Part shown: positions 34,287 to 44,621 of the stretch, one piece after another
How positions within the stretch are numbered: position 1 is the stretch's first letter
How the letters are laid out: each line of letters opens with the position of its first letter
Position numbers and translations under genes: made by a program
Notes under the pieces: generated by a model
What the model was told of the DNA's origin: nothing
The model's input: only the letters and a program-made list of their open reading frames with translations
Database searches by the model: none
Source: Hevea brasiliensis
Lineage: Eukaryota > Streptophyta > Magnoliopsida > Malpighiales > Euphorbiaceae
Assembly (NCBI RefSeq): GCF_030052815.1
Contig: NC_079498.1
Span: forward strand, 71,162,992-71,226,991
Reading direction: 5' to 3'
DNA length: 64,000 nt

Positions 34287-35144
34287 CAAATTTCCATATG
34301 ACTAAGCAGGAATGTACCTTGGCTGGTTTACTCAACATGTTGGTTATTGCCTAAAAAATATGCCGGGCAAGAAAGTAAAAGAAGTAGCTTTGATTGCATC
34401 TTCTTCTACTGGAAAGTCGAACAAGAAGATGAGCAATAAGAAAAGGAAACCTCATATTCCTGATCCTTCCAAGAAAATAGCTAAACAGAAAGAGTAAAGA
34501 CCAAAGCTGACAAAGGCAAAAGGAAAGTGTTTCCATTGCCAGAATGATGGGCACTAGAATAGCAACTGCCCAGAGTATAGCCATTAATAAAAGCTTGCAG
34601 TAACGAGATATTAGACTCCAGATTGGCAATGGCTCAACTATTGAAGCCTTAGCCATAAGATCTAAATCTTTATACATGTATGGACATGTTTTGTATTTAA
34701 AAGGATTTTGCATGTACCTGATGCCTTTTAAGAACATCATTTCTATATCTAGTTTGACTAGAAATGGCTATGAATTTCAGTTCACAGATGATGTTTGTAA
34801 TATTTATTTTGGAAATAAATATGTTGGTTTGGGTTATATGAATCATGGTCTTTATTATTTGGATAATAATGACAAACACAAAATGAATGCAAGTGATCTA
34901 AATGAATGCAATGCCATGGTGAAAACCAACTCAAGTTCAAAATATATTTGGCACTTAAGGTTATGTCATGTTGCAGAAGATAGAATTGCAAAACTGGAGA
35001 AAATGGGGATTCTATCCTCATTGGGCTCTGAGCCTACTCCAACTTATGAATCTTGCCTTCAGGGCAAAATGACTAGATCACCATTTGTTGGACAAGGGCT
35101 AAGGGCTGAAAATATTTTGGAGCTAATACATAGTAATGTATGTG
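34287..35144 (+). pseudogene. Copia-2 nucleocapsid, protease remnant and GAG-pre-integrase
   Basis: After a frameshift come MTKQECTLAGLLN-like sequence, a basic region and the zinc knuckle CFHCQNDGH-NSNC, whose Trp codon is now TAG. The protease active-site D-S-G segment is absent. What follows (near 34610) is the later part, IGNGSTIEALA and LYLKGFCMYLMPFKNIISISSLTRNGYEF (as two pieces), then GLYYLDNN, IWHLRLCHVAEDRIAKLEKMGIL and SCLQGKMTRSPFV. The open frame 34676-35284 covers the end of this and the start of integrase. Confidence 0.85.
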
Positions 35145-36123
35145 GTCCATTTAAGGAAATGGCTAGAGGTGGTTTTCATTACTTTATTACCTTTATTGAT
35201 GATAAATCAAGGTTTGGGTTTTTGTATTTGATGAAATACAAACATGAATCTTTTGAAAAGTTCAAGAATTTAAATCTGAAGTAGAAAATCAAACAGGAAA
35301 GAGTATTAAAGCTCTTCGATCAGATCGTGGAGGTGAATATTTGAGTACTGAATTTGATGAATACTTGAGAGAGCATGGCATTGTTTCCCAGCTGACTCCT
35401 CTAGGAATGCCACAGCTGAATGGTGTATTTGAAAGGAGAAATCGTACCCTATTGGATATGGTACGTAGTATGATGGGCTATATTGATATGCCAATCTCCT
35501 TTTGGGGATTTGCATTAGAATCAGCTTTGTATATTCTGAATAGGATTCCATCAAAATCAGTTTCTCCCACACCTTATGAGATATGGCATGGAAGAAAACC
35601 AAGTCTTAAGTATGTTAAGATTTAGGGTTGTCCAACTTATATAAAAAAGCTAAACATTGATAAATTGAAAACCAGATTAGAAAAGGGTCCATTTGTTGGA
35701 TATCCAAAAGATAGTTTTAGATATTATTTTTATTTGCCTACATCACAAAAGGTTGTGGTGAGTAGAGATGCCACATTTCTTGAACAACAGTTTGTTCAAG
35801 AAGAAGGCAAAGGAAGGCAAATAGAGTTGGAATTGGAGAATTCTGTCTTACCAACGGATCAAATGGATATAGATCCATCAAGTCAACCTATACCCATTGA
35901 TGAAACATCTAGAGCTGTTCCTCGTAGAACAATTAGGGTATCTCACCCACCAGTGAGATATGGTTTCCTTCATGAAGAAGAACAAGAGTTGTCTACTCAT
36001 GAAGAAGTAAATCATAGAGATGATCCACTTACCTATGAAGAAGCTATATCAGATATAGACTCTTCAAAATGGATTTATGCTATGAAATCCGAGATTGATT
36101 CCATGTATAAGAATCAAGTTTAG
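35145..36123 (+). pseudogene. Copia-2 integrase
   Basis: FITFIDDKSRFGFLYLM holds the first catalytic Asp, ALRSDRGGEYLSTEF the second and QLNGVFERRNRTLLDMVRS the Glu, so the DDE triad is still visible. WGFALESALYILNRIPSKSV, PYEIWHGRKPSLKYV and the C-terminal VPRRTIRVSHPPVRYGF region follow. A 1-base deletion near 35264 shifts the frame and a TAG near 35624 replaces Trp. The open frame 35665-36123 carries the C-terminus and the start of RT. Confidence 0.88.
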
Positions 36124-37472
36124 GATCTTGTTGACCACCTGAAGGTATTGTACTTATAGGGAATAAATGGGTTTTCAAGAAGAAATTAGTTCTGATGGAA
36201 TGGTAGAGACCTATAAGGCAAGGCTAGTAGCGAAAAGGGTTTCGCCAAAGGCAAGGAATCGACTATGAGAAGACTTTCTCACCTGTTGCCATGCTTAAAT
36301 CAATTAGGATTCTATTAGCAATAGCTGCATACTATGATTATGAGATTTGGCAGATGGATGTCAAAACAGTTTTTCTCAATGGATACATTGAAGAAAACAT
36401 TTTCATGGAATAACTTAGGGGTTTTGAATCCTAAGATGGTTCCAAGGTATGCAAGCTAAAGCGATCCATTTATGGGTTGAAGCAAGCTTTGAGGAGTTGG
36501 AACATCCGTTTTGATGAAGCCATTAAATCATTTAGTTTTATCAAAAATGTGGATGAGCCATGCGTATATAAGAAGGTTAGTGACAATGCTATCACTTTTC
36601 TTATTTTATATGTGGATGATATACTGTTGATGGGTAATGACACAGATATGTTGACAACTGTAAAGGTATGATTGTCAAATACATTCTCCATGAAAGACTT
36701 AGGGGAGGCAACTTATATTTTTGGGATTCGCATCTATAGAGATAGAGCAAAAAGAAAAATTGGTTTATCCCAAAGTTTATACTTGGAAAAGGTATTAATG
36801 AGGTTTAACATGCTTGATTCCAAGAGAGGATTGTTACCAGTGAGACATAGTATCCACCTTTCTAAAGAGATGTCTCCAAAGACACCTGAAGAAAGAGATA
36901 AGATGGCCAGGATACCATATGCTTCGGCTATTGGAAGTTTAATGTATGCAATGTTGTGTACTAGGCCGGATATCGCATATGCTGTTAGTTTGACTAGCAG
37001 GTATCAATCCAATCTAGGTTTGGAGCACTGGATAGCTGTCAAGAATATCCTTAAGTACTTAAGAAGAACTAAGGATTTATTCTTGATCTATAGAGGTGGA
37101 GACTTATAACTTGATGGTTATACTGATTCTGATTTCTAATCAGATATCGATGATAGAAAGTCTACCTCTGGATATGTGTTCATTTGTAATGGAGGTGCAG
37201 TCAGTTGGAAGAGTTCCAAACAGAGCACGACTGCAGATTCCACTACCGAGGCTGAGTATATTGCTGCATCAGATGTTGTAAAGGAAGCTGTTTAGATAAA
37301 GAAGTTCGTGACAGAACTTATAGTAGTTCCTTCCATTGAATCAATAGTTCCACTACACTGTGACAACAATGGAGCAGTCATACAGGCTAAGGAACCAAGG
37401 TCTCACCAGAAATCCAAACATATAGAAAGGCGCTACCACATTATCAGAGAAATAGTTGGCCGAGGCGATGTA
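36062..37472 (+). pseudogene. Copia-2 reverse transcriptase and RNase H
   Basis: Begins KWIYAMKSEIDSMYKNQV with a TGG-to-TAG stop just after. A frameshifted stretch leads to [62 protein letters not shown] and the intact catalytic ILYVDDILLMGND (Asp codons 36615-36620). RNase H follows ([59 protein letters not shown]). Several stops are CAA-to-TAA. The coding end is lost: after GRGDVV the sequence runs straight into LTR pieces. Confidence 0.9.
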
Positions 37473-38628
37473 GTATGCCCTAGAGCATATCATTTAGGCG
37501 ATGTACTTTGCCAATTAGTGATGAGCCTAGTAAGTCACACACATACACAAATTATCATCTAATTAAATATGATTTAATTAATTAATTAAAGAGTTTAATT
37601 GATTAATTAAATAGGTTTGATTTGCAATTAGATTGCAAAGTCCCTAGCATGACTTGAAACCAAATCTAGATTATTGGATGTATAGTATAAGTTAAATTTA
37701 TATTTAAAGTGTTTAAATATGAATTTAATTAATGAAAAATTAATTAATAGAGATTAATTAATTAATTTACATTTGATATAAATTGATTAGGAGAAAAGAA
37801 ATAATTATTTTCGGTTAAGAACTCAAAATTAAGACATAGGGGCATTTTGGTTATTTCACAGGATGACATGTGGCACCATGAGATGGTGACATATGGCATT
37901 GCACATAAGCTTGCCAAATGTCTTTTAATCATGTAAGATGATTAAAATTAAGATTAAATATAGGTTTGACACTTGGCACAATGTGATTGGGTCCATTAAA
38001 CCTAGAACCAATCAGAGGTTGACATGTGGCAAGGGTTTAAGGTGTTGACCTAGCTATGTTAGTGTTGTTTTGAAAAGAAAATAACACAACCATCAGCCTC
38101 TTTCTTTGGTGCCGCCACCCAAGAAGGTTTCTCTCTTCTTCATCTTCTTCTCTCATCTTTCCAAGAGATAAACAAACAATCTCTTGAATTAAAAATACTA
38201 GAAATTGTTTTTAGTGTCCTGTTTACATCTTTAATCTCTTAAAATGCAGAACTTGATTTTCTAAATAATAAAAAAAGCTTCAAAAGTTGTTCAAGGGCTA
38301 CTATAGGTGTTCTTGGTGTGGACAAGCTAGAAGGACAACATATGGTATCCTAAAGACACATCCCAAAGGTGCCAAACACACTGCAGTGCATCAAGAGGTT
38401 AGTGCACTTGTTCTTGATCTAATCTAGGGTTCTAAAATTAATCTGATTAATTCTAAAATATTAAATGGAAAATACAGATCCAAAAACATATTAAAAGAGT
38501 TTTAATATGTTGTTTATCATTGAAATCAAATAGATAAAAAATAAATCTTACATGATGCATGTGACCCTAGGTGAAAATTTTTGAATTCAATGGTATAAAC
38601 TTGTGTTTTTCATGCTTCCGCTCCTTTA
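37473..38628 (+). repeat. Copia-2 3' LTR, internally deleted and rearranged
   Basis: A 25-base piece of the LTR start (37473-37497, GTATGCCCTAGAGC...) is followed by a copy of GGCGATGTA (37497-37505) taken from the coding sequence 33 bases upstream. The LTR then resumes at GCCAATTAGTGATGAG and runs to the end (changed from CTTCA to CTTTA). About 960 bases of the LTR are missing. The TATA box is mutated. Confidence 0.88.
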
Positions 38629-38633
38629 GAATG
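38629..38633 (+). repeat. Target site duplication, right (Copia-2)
   Basis: GAATG, identical to 29867-29871; Gypsy-C gag resumes here. Confidence 0.92.
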
Positions 38634-39035
38634 GTTTTCCACCAGTCATATGTGTCTCCTTGTAGTAGTGACATTGAATACTCAAATCTCATCTCTTTTG
38701 TGCAGTGCAGTTTCTTGAACACCCTATCCATTCTCTCTAACCATTGTTTTGCCTTAAGAGGATCTACTGTCCCTTTGAACTCAGTAGCCCCATATTTAAT
38801 CAGCTTGTCATACTGCCTCGCTGAAGACTATGGTTGTACCACTGGTGTCTGTAGTGGGACTTGAGTAGGCATATTTCCAGCCATTTGTTGGAACATTGTA
38901 GCCATCTATCTGCAACCGAGCAGAAATCACAGATCGAGGGGTCAAAGTGATCCACTCACATTGTGAAGGGCTGGGGGCTTCCCCTTATACCTCAGCCTTT
39001 ATTAATTGATTGACTGAACAGTCCCCTTTTTCTAT
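38629..39035 (-). pseudogene. gag: Gypsy-C gag, N-terminal part
   Basis: On the minus strand the text parallels Gypsy-A gag from its start: a segment like RSVDQSIKAE, then MFQQMAGNMPTQVPLQTPVVQP, a CAG/TAG-type stop, SARQYDKLIKYGATEFKGTVDPL, WLERMDRVFKKLHCTKEMRFEY and GDTYDWWKT at the Copia-2 junction. The ATG start of Gypsy-A is ATA here (39033-39035), so the start codon is lost, and small indels precede MFQQMAG. Confidence 0.88.
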
Positions 39036-39203
39036 AGTCAATTAAAGGATATTACACCTCTTGGACAAATAATACAAAGAGATTTCCTCCCATTAGTGCA
39101 TATTTATAATGTAATGTATTATATGTATCAAACATGACATTGAGCAGTTGTACTATGAAGAAAGAACATTCAAATTACAAGTCAAAACAGAATTTAAAAA
39201 CTA

Positions 39204-39215
39204 GCTTTGATACCA
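39204..39215 (-). other. Primer-binding site of Gypsy-C (one mismatch)
   Basis: TGGTATCAAAGC on the minus strand; one base differs from TGGTATCAGAGC. Confidence 0.82.
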
Positions 39216-39558
39216 CTAAAACATGTCACACCTTACCCCTCCGTAGGGTATAACATAATCCCATAGTATACCTAATAAATTACCAAACTTTGCCTACTGA
39301 TAGCTCATTAAATACACTACAAGGAATTTTAAACCTTTTCTTATTTCTTTTTACAGTTGTGAGCACTTTTGACAGGTGTTAAAAAAATTTTTTTTACTGA
39401 AGTGACACCAAATAACAAATTTGAGTATCAATAATTTCTGTAAAAATTTTGCCAGAGTGCCATCTGTATTTTGAATAACAGTTCTTCAAAAACCTGTAAA
39501 AAGCACTTTCAATATATATTTCTTCAATCCCAAACTCCAATAATAGTTCAAAACAATA

Positions 39559-39780
39559 AATTTCTCAACTCAATTCAACATCAAAATTCCAGTGTTTCAA
39601 AAAAAACTGAGATAAGAAAAATATATCATAATATTTTTACAGGCCAAAATAATTTTTAATTTTAGCTTAAATTTCTCAACTCAATTCAACATCAAATTTC
39701 CAGTGTTTCAAAAAAAACTGAGATAAGAAAAATATATCATAATATTTTTACAGGCCAAAATAATTTTTAATTTTAGCTTA
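39559..39780 (-). repeat. 111-bp tandem duplication in Gypsy-C LTR
   Basis: Two head-to-tail copies, nearly identical (TTTCTCAACTCAATTCAAC starts at 39561 and 39672). The other LTRs do not show it, so it arose in this copy or its close kin. Confidence 0.9.
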
Positions 39781-39880
39781 CAATTGCTCAAAACCAGTAC
39801 AATATCTCAAAACCAGTACCTGGCGAAATCTCAAAATGTAGCACAAGCAGCCTATTCTGCTGCTCTGTCCGTCTGTCTAC

Positions 39881-39923
39881 CTGCGACAGCAATGAAAAAG
39901 CTATCACTGAGCCAATGTCTCAG
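39881..39923 (-). other. Conserved double-hairpin module in Gypsy-C LTR
   Basis: Arms CTGCGACAGC and GCTATCACTG (39881-39909), next to CTGAGCCAATGTCTCAG (39907-39923), with one mismatch in each stem. Confidence 0.65.
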
Positions 39924-42821
39924 TGGTGCACAACATTAAGAAAATGCAATTTAAAACCATAAACCATAAATCATATAAACTGTGGATACTTAAAATCATA
40001 GTTAAATTCAAAAGATAGTGAATGTCATAAAAAATTAAACTCCATTTCACAAGATCACAATAAATATCAATAAATCACTCACACAGCTTAATCATGATTC
40101 CATAGTCCAATTCATCCCAAAAGTCGATGGCTAATGAGGAATAACATAGCTAGCTAGCAAATAAATGAGTACTCATCCTATTCGTCCTCAACAGGCACAC
40201 ACCTTAACACTTCAGCCAGAGAGAAAATTCAAAGTCAATTCGTCCCACTAGACAAGCTAGTGAGGAATTCAATCAAATATACATGATAGTTGTGGTTTCA
40301 AACCATTTGCAATATTTTTCAAGCAATAAGTATCCATCAAATTTCTATTCAAACAATTTTCCACAATTTAAAACAATAATATACAAATTGTCATAATTTA
40401 TTTCAATTGAAAATTCAAAAGACATAACTGTTGTGCACAAACCTCTGATGAATGCCTCTTGGCCTTGACTCAGTGTTTTCTTCCCCTTCCCTAAGTCTTT
40501 GCTAACTGAAACACACAATTTAAAGTGTTTCAGTACTCATTTAAACTGTCTCTAATAATAAGGTTCAATAATTAATTTATTTAATACTATTGTTTTCCTC
40601 AGTCAACCTATAATGTTGACCTTTGATGCACTCTAGGTGAATTAATTTTAATGTTACCAATATAATACATTTTATAGTCCTTTAGTGCTGGTATAAGTTA
40701 CCAATTCCATTTTTAAGTGTATTGCATTTTATTGCAATTTATCGGATTTTGGTATGCTGTTTTGACCTAGTCGGACGACCTAGTTCCCTCGATTTTTGAT
40801 TTCTGGTCCGACTTACAAACTTGTAGGTCTATGTCTTAGTGCACTTTTGCCACAAATTTTAGATCATTTGGAGTTTACTAGACCAAGTTATGATCATTTA
40901 ACTATTGCTGGTCAGATTGCACTAAAATGGCAAACTTAGGTCATTTTCAGGTCATTTCCGGTTCTGACAGTTTTTATACCTGAACTTGTGCAAGTATTTT
41001 GACTTGCTTATGGTCATTTCTAGGTTTTTGTCTCTTCATAAGAGTTGTAGCTCTATGTCTAATATATCCATGGTAAAAATTTTAGGTCATTTGGACCTGT
41101 TTTGAGTGAGTTATGGCCAAAGCACTAACTGCTGTCCAAATGGTCAATTTTCAGGTTTTCAAGTGACTAATCTGGATTTGGTCAATTTTCAAGTCACTTT
41201 CTGGACAGAATTTAGGTAGGCTTTCTTCATGAAAGTTGGCACATTTTGTGCCTAGTCTCACTTCCAATTAACCTCATACCAATTGGATTGACACTTAGGG
41301 TTATAGGCTCATTTGCACACTGCCCTCTACATGCCTTTCAAACACTAATCTAAACACATATTTACCAACTACATCTTCACTTCCCCATACCATTCTGCAT
41401 TTGGCACTAACCATAACCATTCATTACCTTACATTATAGGTCAACTTGGACAGAATATAACAATTTCACAATGCACCAAATGCAACCATAATTCACAAGG
41501 TCCAAACCCTACAATATATACACATAAACTTTCCTAAATATTACACATTACTTCCATCATCAATTTACACACCTTATCACTACTATTCCACATACATATG
41601 CTGCCATTTTTTTGTACAATACTTCAACAATATTTCATGAACTTAAACATTATCAATTTTCATTATGAGGCTGCCCAAGTAATACATTCACATCAAACTT
41701 CCATTTTCACTTTTCAAGCTCACCATTCAAACTTTATACATGGAAATCAACTTCAATACATATAAGCACTTAATTTAACATCTCAAACTACCATTTATAG
41801 GCAAAAACAAGCTATTCATGATGAATTTCCATGGCTGCCGAACTGGAGCTCAACCTAACTCATCAAAACTTTAACTTTTCTTCCATAAATCAACTCCCCA
41901 CAACCTTAGTTACAATTTTAATGAAACAAGAATTGAAAACAATCACTTACCTCTTTTGAAGCTTCTTAAAAACTCACCAAAACCTATCTTTCTTGCTTCC
42001 TAATTGTTGCCCATGTTGTATAGAACAACTTTGGTGAAGACAACTTGATGATGGGGTGGCTTGATCATGGTGGATTGGCCCTTACATGGTGGATGACCAT
42101 GGATGAACCTTGGGAGAGTTTCGGTTGGTGTGGTTTCTGAAGGTTGGAGATGAATTTTAACCTGTCCAAATGCTTAATAAGGTGTCCCACACTGTAAGTT
42201 AGTGGAGCACTAACTTTAGGAAATGATTTATTTATTCAAAGTTTCCAAATTTTGCAAGTTTGCCTCATTTCTTTTACTATTTAAATTATGTACCATCACT
42301 TTAATTTTCATGATATTTTCAAGGTTTAATATCATTTATTTTTAATGGAAATTGAGGTCAAAATTCAACTCGGAGTGTCAATTGATCACAATGCCTCTAT
42401 TCGGGTTGTGTTCCCTATTTTTCTGTAACACCGAGTTTTGTCGTTTTCTCGATTTTTCATTTTTCTTTGTACTAATTAATTAATTTTTCTTTGATATTTC
42501 TAATGTCATTTATACTTCAATAGATATTTATTTAAGTCTTAAAAATATTTTCCAGGGTTTCCTGCAGTCCAAGGCTACTCAACGGTCCTCGCCGCAGCTT
42601 CCCGGTGCGGTCACCCATCGCCACGGTTTTCGGCTCGTTTAACTTGATTACATTTCATTGCTATTATTTTTCCTTTGTTTTTCTTGTATTTTCCTTTCTT
42701 TTATTTCATTATTTTACGTCTCCTCACTAATATTTAAATGTTGTTCTAGGCATCCTAACTGTCCGGATAGACACTTGTCACCGAAACAGTAGAACGCACT
42801 ACCAAACATAGGAGTGTTACA

Positions 42822-43169
42822 ATTATATTTCTTTGGGTTGTAAATTAATTAATTTATTTTAATTTATTTTGGTGGCATGTATCATAAAGATTGTAATATT
42901 TTTTGGGTTGTAATTTCATTTATTTGGTTCTTGGAAATTTGCCTTGATATGCCAAGGATTACTATGTAATTGGATTATAAAAAGATTAAGGAGGTCAAGA
43001 GCATTGGTGGGACCAGTGGGAGGAATTCAAGATCAAGTATTGATTATGTACTCCTTTAGCAACTCTTGTAATATGAATGAATGAAACGCACCAAGGAATG
43101 CCCTGATTCAATTCTTGGTGGCTCAGAATTGAATCCCTTAGAAAGTCCATGATCATACCATATTTATTG
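42822..43169 (+). repeat. Copia-3 leader fragment
   Basis: Matches the copia leader between the hairpin array and the GGATGTACC motifs (compare 32690-33040): TTTCTTTGGGTTGTAAATT, GGAGGTCAAGAGCATTGG and GATCATACCATATTTA. It is bounded by the Gypsy-C LTR on the left and the Gypsy-E LTR on the right, both inserted into it. Confidence 0.88.
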
Positions 43170-43886
43170 TGTCACACCTTACCCCTCTGTAAGGCATAAC
43201 ATGATTCCGTAGAATACCTAATGAACTATGGAACTTCACCTACTGATAACTCATTAAGTACCCTACAAGGGATTTTAAAACAATTTTTTTTTCTTATTTT
43301 TGATAAGTGGTGAGAATTTTCTAATAGGTATTTAAAACATTTAATTGAAGTTAAAAACTAGTTAAAACTTTTGGCCCATTTTATTTTTCTGCAAAATTTA
43401 TAAAAATTTTGACAGAGTTCTGTCTGTATTTTGATAAATCAGTTCTTCAAATACCTGTAAAAAGCACTTCTAAAAATTTTCTCAACAACTACTTCAATTT
43501 CACAATCAAACTCAATCCATTTCAATAACTCCACAATCATTTCAATCAATTTCTCAAGTCCAAAATTCAATAATCCTCAAAATACTAGCAATACATTTCA
43601 TTCAGATTAAATAAAATAGTTACACTCATATTTCATTAGAGACAAAATAATTTATATTCATCATACTAGAAATTTACGTTAAGAAAATCCAAACTAAATT
43701 TATTATAACTTTATACAAACTTTGTATAAGCTGCTCAAGACCGATTTTACAAGTCCGTACAATTACGTGCAATACATACATCAAAATGAATATTTACAGT
43801 CAGGATATAAATTATACCCGATAACTTCTAGCAGGTACCTCCCCTTTCCTCAGCAGCTCAATCTGCAGCTCCTCTAGTCTCTATAT

Positions 43887-43927
43887 CTGCGACAGCATAC
43901 AAAGCTATCGCTGAGTGGTGAACTCAG
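43887..43927 (-). other. Conserved double-hairpin module in Gypsy-E LTR
   Basis: Hairpin 2 arms CTGCGACAGC / GCTATCGCTG; hairpin 1 CTGAGTGGTGAACTCAG, a perfect 6-bp stem with a 5-base loop. Confidence 0.75.
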
Positions 43928-44616
43928 TGGTGCACAAACTAGTAATTTAAAACTTAATACAAATTATGCTTGACAATTCATAACAAATAGAATTTTAAAA
44001 TTTCTAAATTCTTCAAAATCCATGACCTTCAGAAATCAACATTATCATTCATATAAATTATTCATTTGAATAACATTTTGATCAAATAGTAACTATTTAT
44101 TTACATTTCTTTTAAATTCCGAAACAATACAAAAATTTTTGAATCACTAAGAAATTATTTATTTCAATCACAATTTATCAAATCATGCATAATTTAAAGG
44201 GCGTTGCCAACAATACACACAATCAAACCCATGACCCAAAATTCAAATAGATGCCGTGTTGTACACCACGACATTTCACATTCTCCCAATAACCGAGGCT
44301 AAAAGGGAGAAACAAAGACTAGCTAGTATATATGAGTACTCATTCACATCATTCCCCAACTGGCAAGCCAGAGAGGAAGAAACTCGCCCCATCAAGTGGA
44401 GGAGTTATCTCACTAGACAAGCTAATGAGAATTCACAACATATTTTGTCATGTCAACTGTGGTTTCAAATCATATTCAAAACAATTTCTATTTACAAAGT
44501 GTTTACAAATCATTAATATATTTAATCATCATAAATTCATGCTCAAGGTTGGCAACATATCAAACTTAAAATTTACAATCCTGAAAACAATGCAATAAAT
44601 CCTTAAATGCATAAGA

Positions 44617-44621
44617 AAATT
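44617..44621 (+). repeat. Target site duplication, left (Gypsy-D)
   Basis: AAATT before the LTR, repeated at 55574-55578. Confidence 0.92.

Larger units (their letters stand above)
29872..38628 (+). mobile_element. Copia-2: Ty1/Copia element inserted in Gypsy-C gag
   Basis: Complete at its outer ends and flanked by the 5-bp duplication GAATG. Same family as Copia-1. Holds a full 5' LTR, perfect primer site, long leader with hairpin array, gag, nucleocapsid, integrase, RT and RNase H. The 3' LTR is internally deleted and the polypurine tract lost. Stops and frameshifts occur throughout, although the RT YVDD box is intact. Confidence 0.95.
27638..42821 (-). mobile_element. Gypsy-C: chromovirus-like element, 3' half deleted, split by Copia-2
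   Basis: On the minus strand: 5' LTR (42821-39224), primer site, gag, protease and RT up to the RNase H border, where it is cut at 27638. Copia-2 (29872-38628) interrupts gag with a clean GAATG duplication. The protein is closely related to Gypsy-A and usefully shows the pre-mutation codons for many of its stops. The RNase H, integrase and 3' LTR are missing. Confidence 0.92.
39224..42821 (-). repeat. Gypsy-C 5' LTR (3.6 kb)
   Basis: On the plus strand it begins TGTCACACC and ends GAGTGTTACA. Same family architecture as Gypsy-A but clearly diverged. Contains a 111-bp tandem duplication, the double hairpin and a run of GGTCA motifs (minus-strand TGACC) near 40880-41200. It was inserted in copia leader sequence that resumes at 42822. 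Confidence 0.92.
43170..44621 (-). repeat. Gypsy-E 3' LTR, first piece
   Basis: Begins TGTCACACCTTACCCCTC and is distinct in sequence from the D and C LTRs. Contains the double hairpin (43887-43927), the CTAGCTAG/AGTACTC block (44316-44340) and the GTTGTACACCACGAC block (44258). Interrupted by Gypsy-D at AAATT. Confidence 0.88.
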
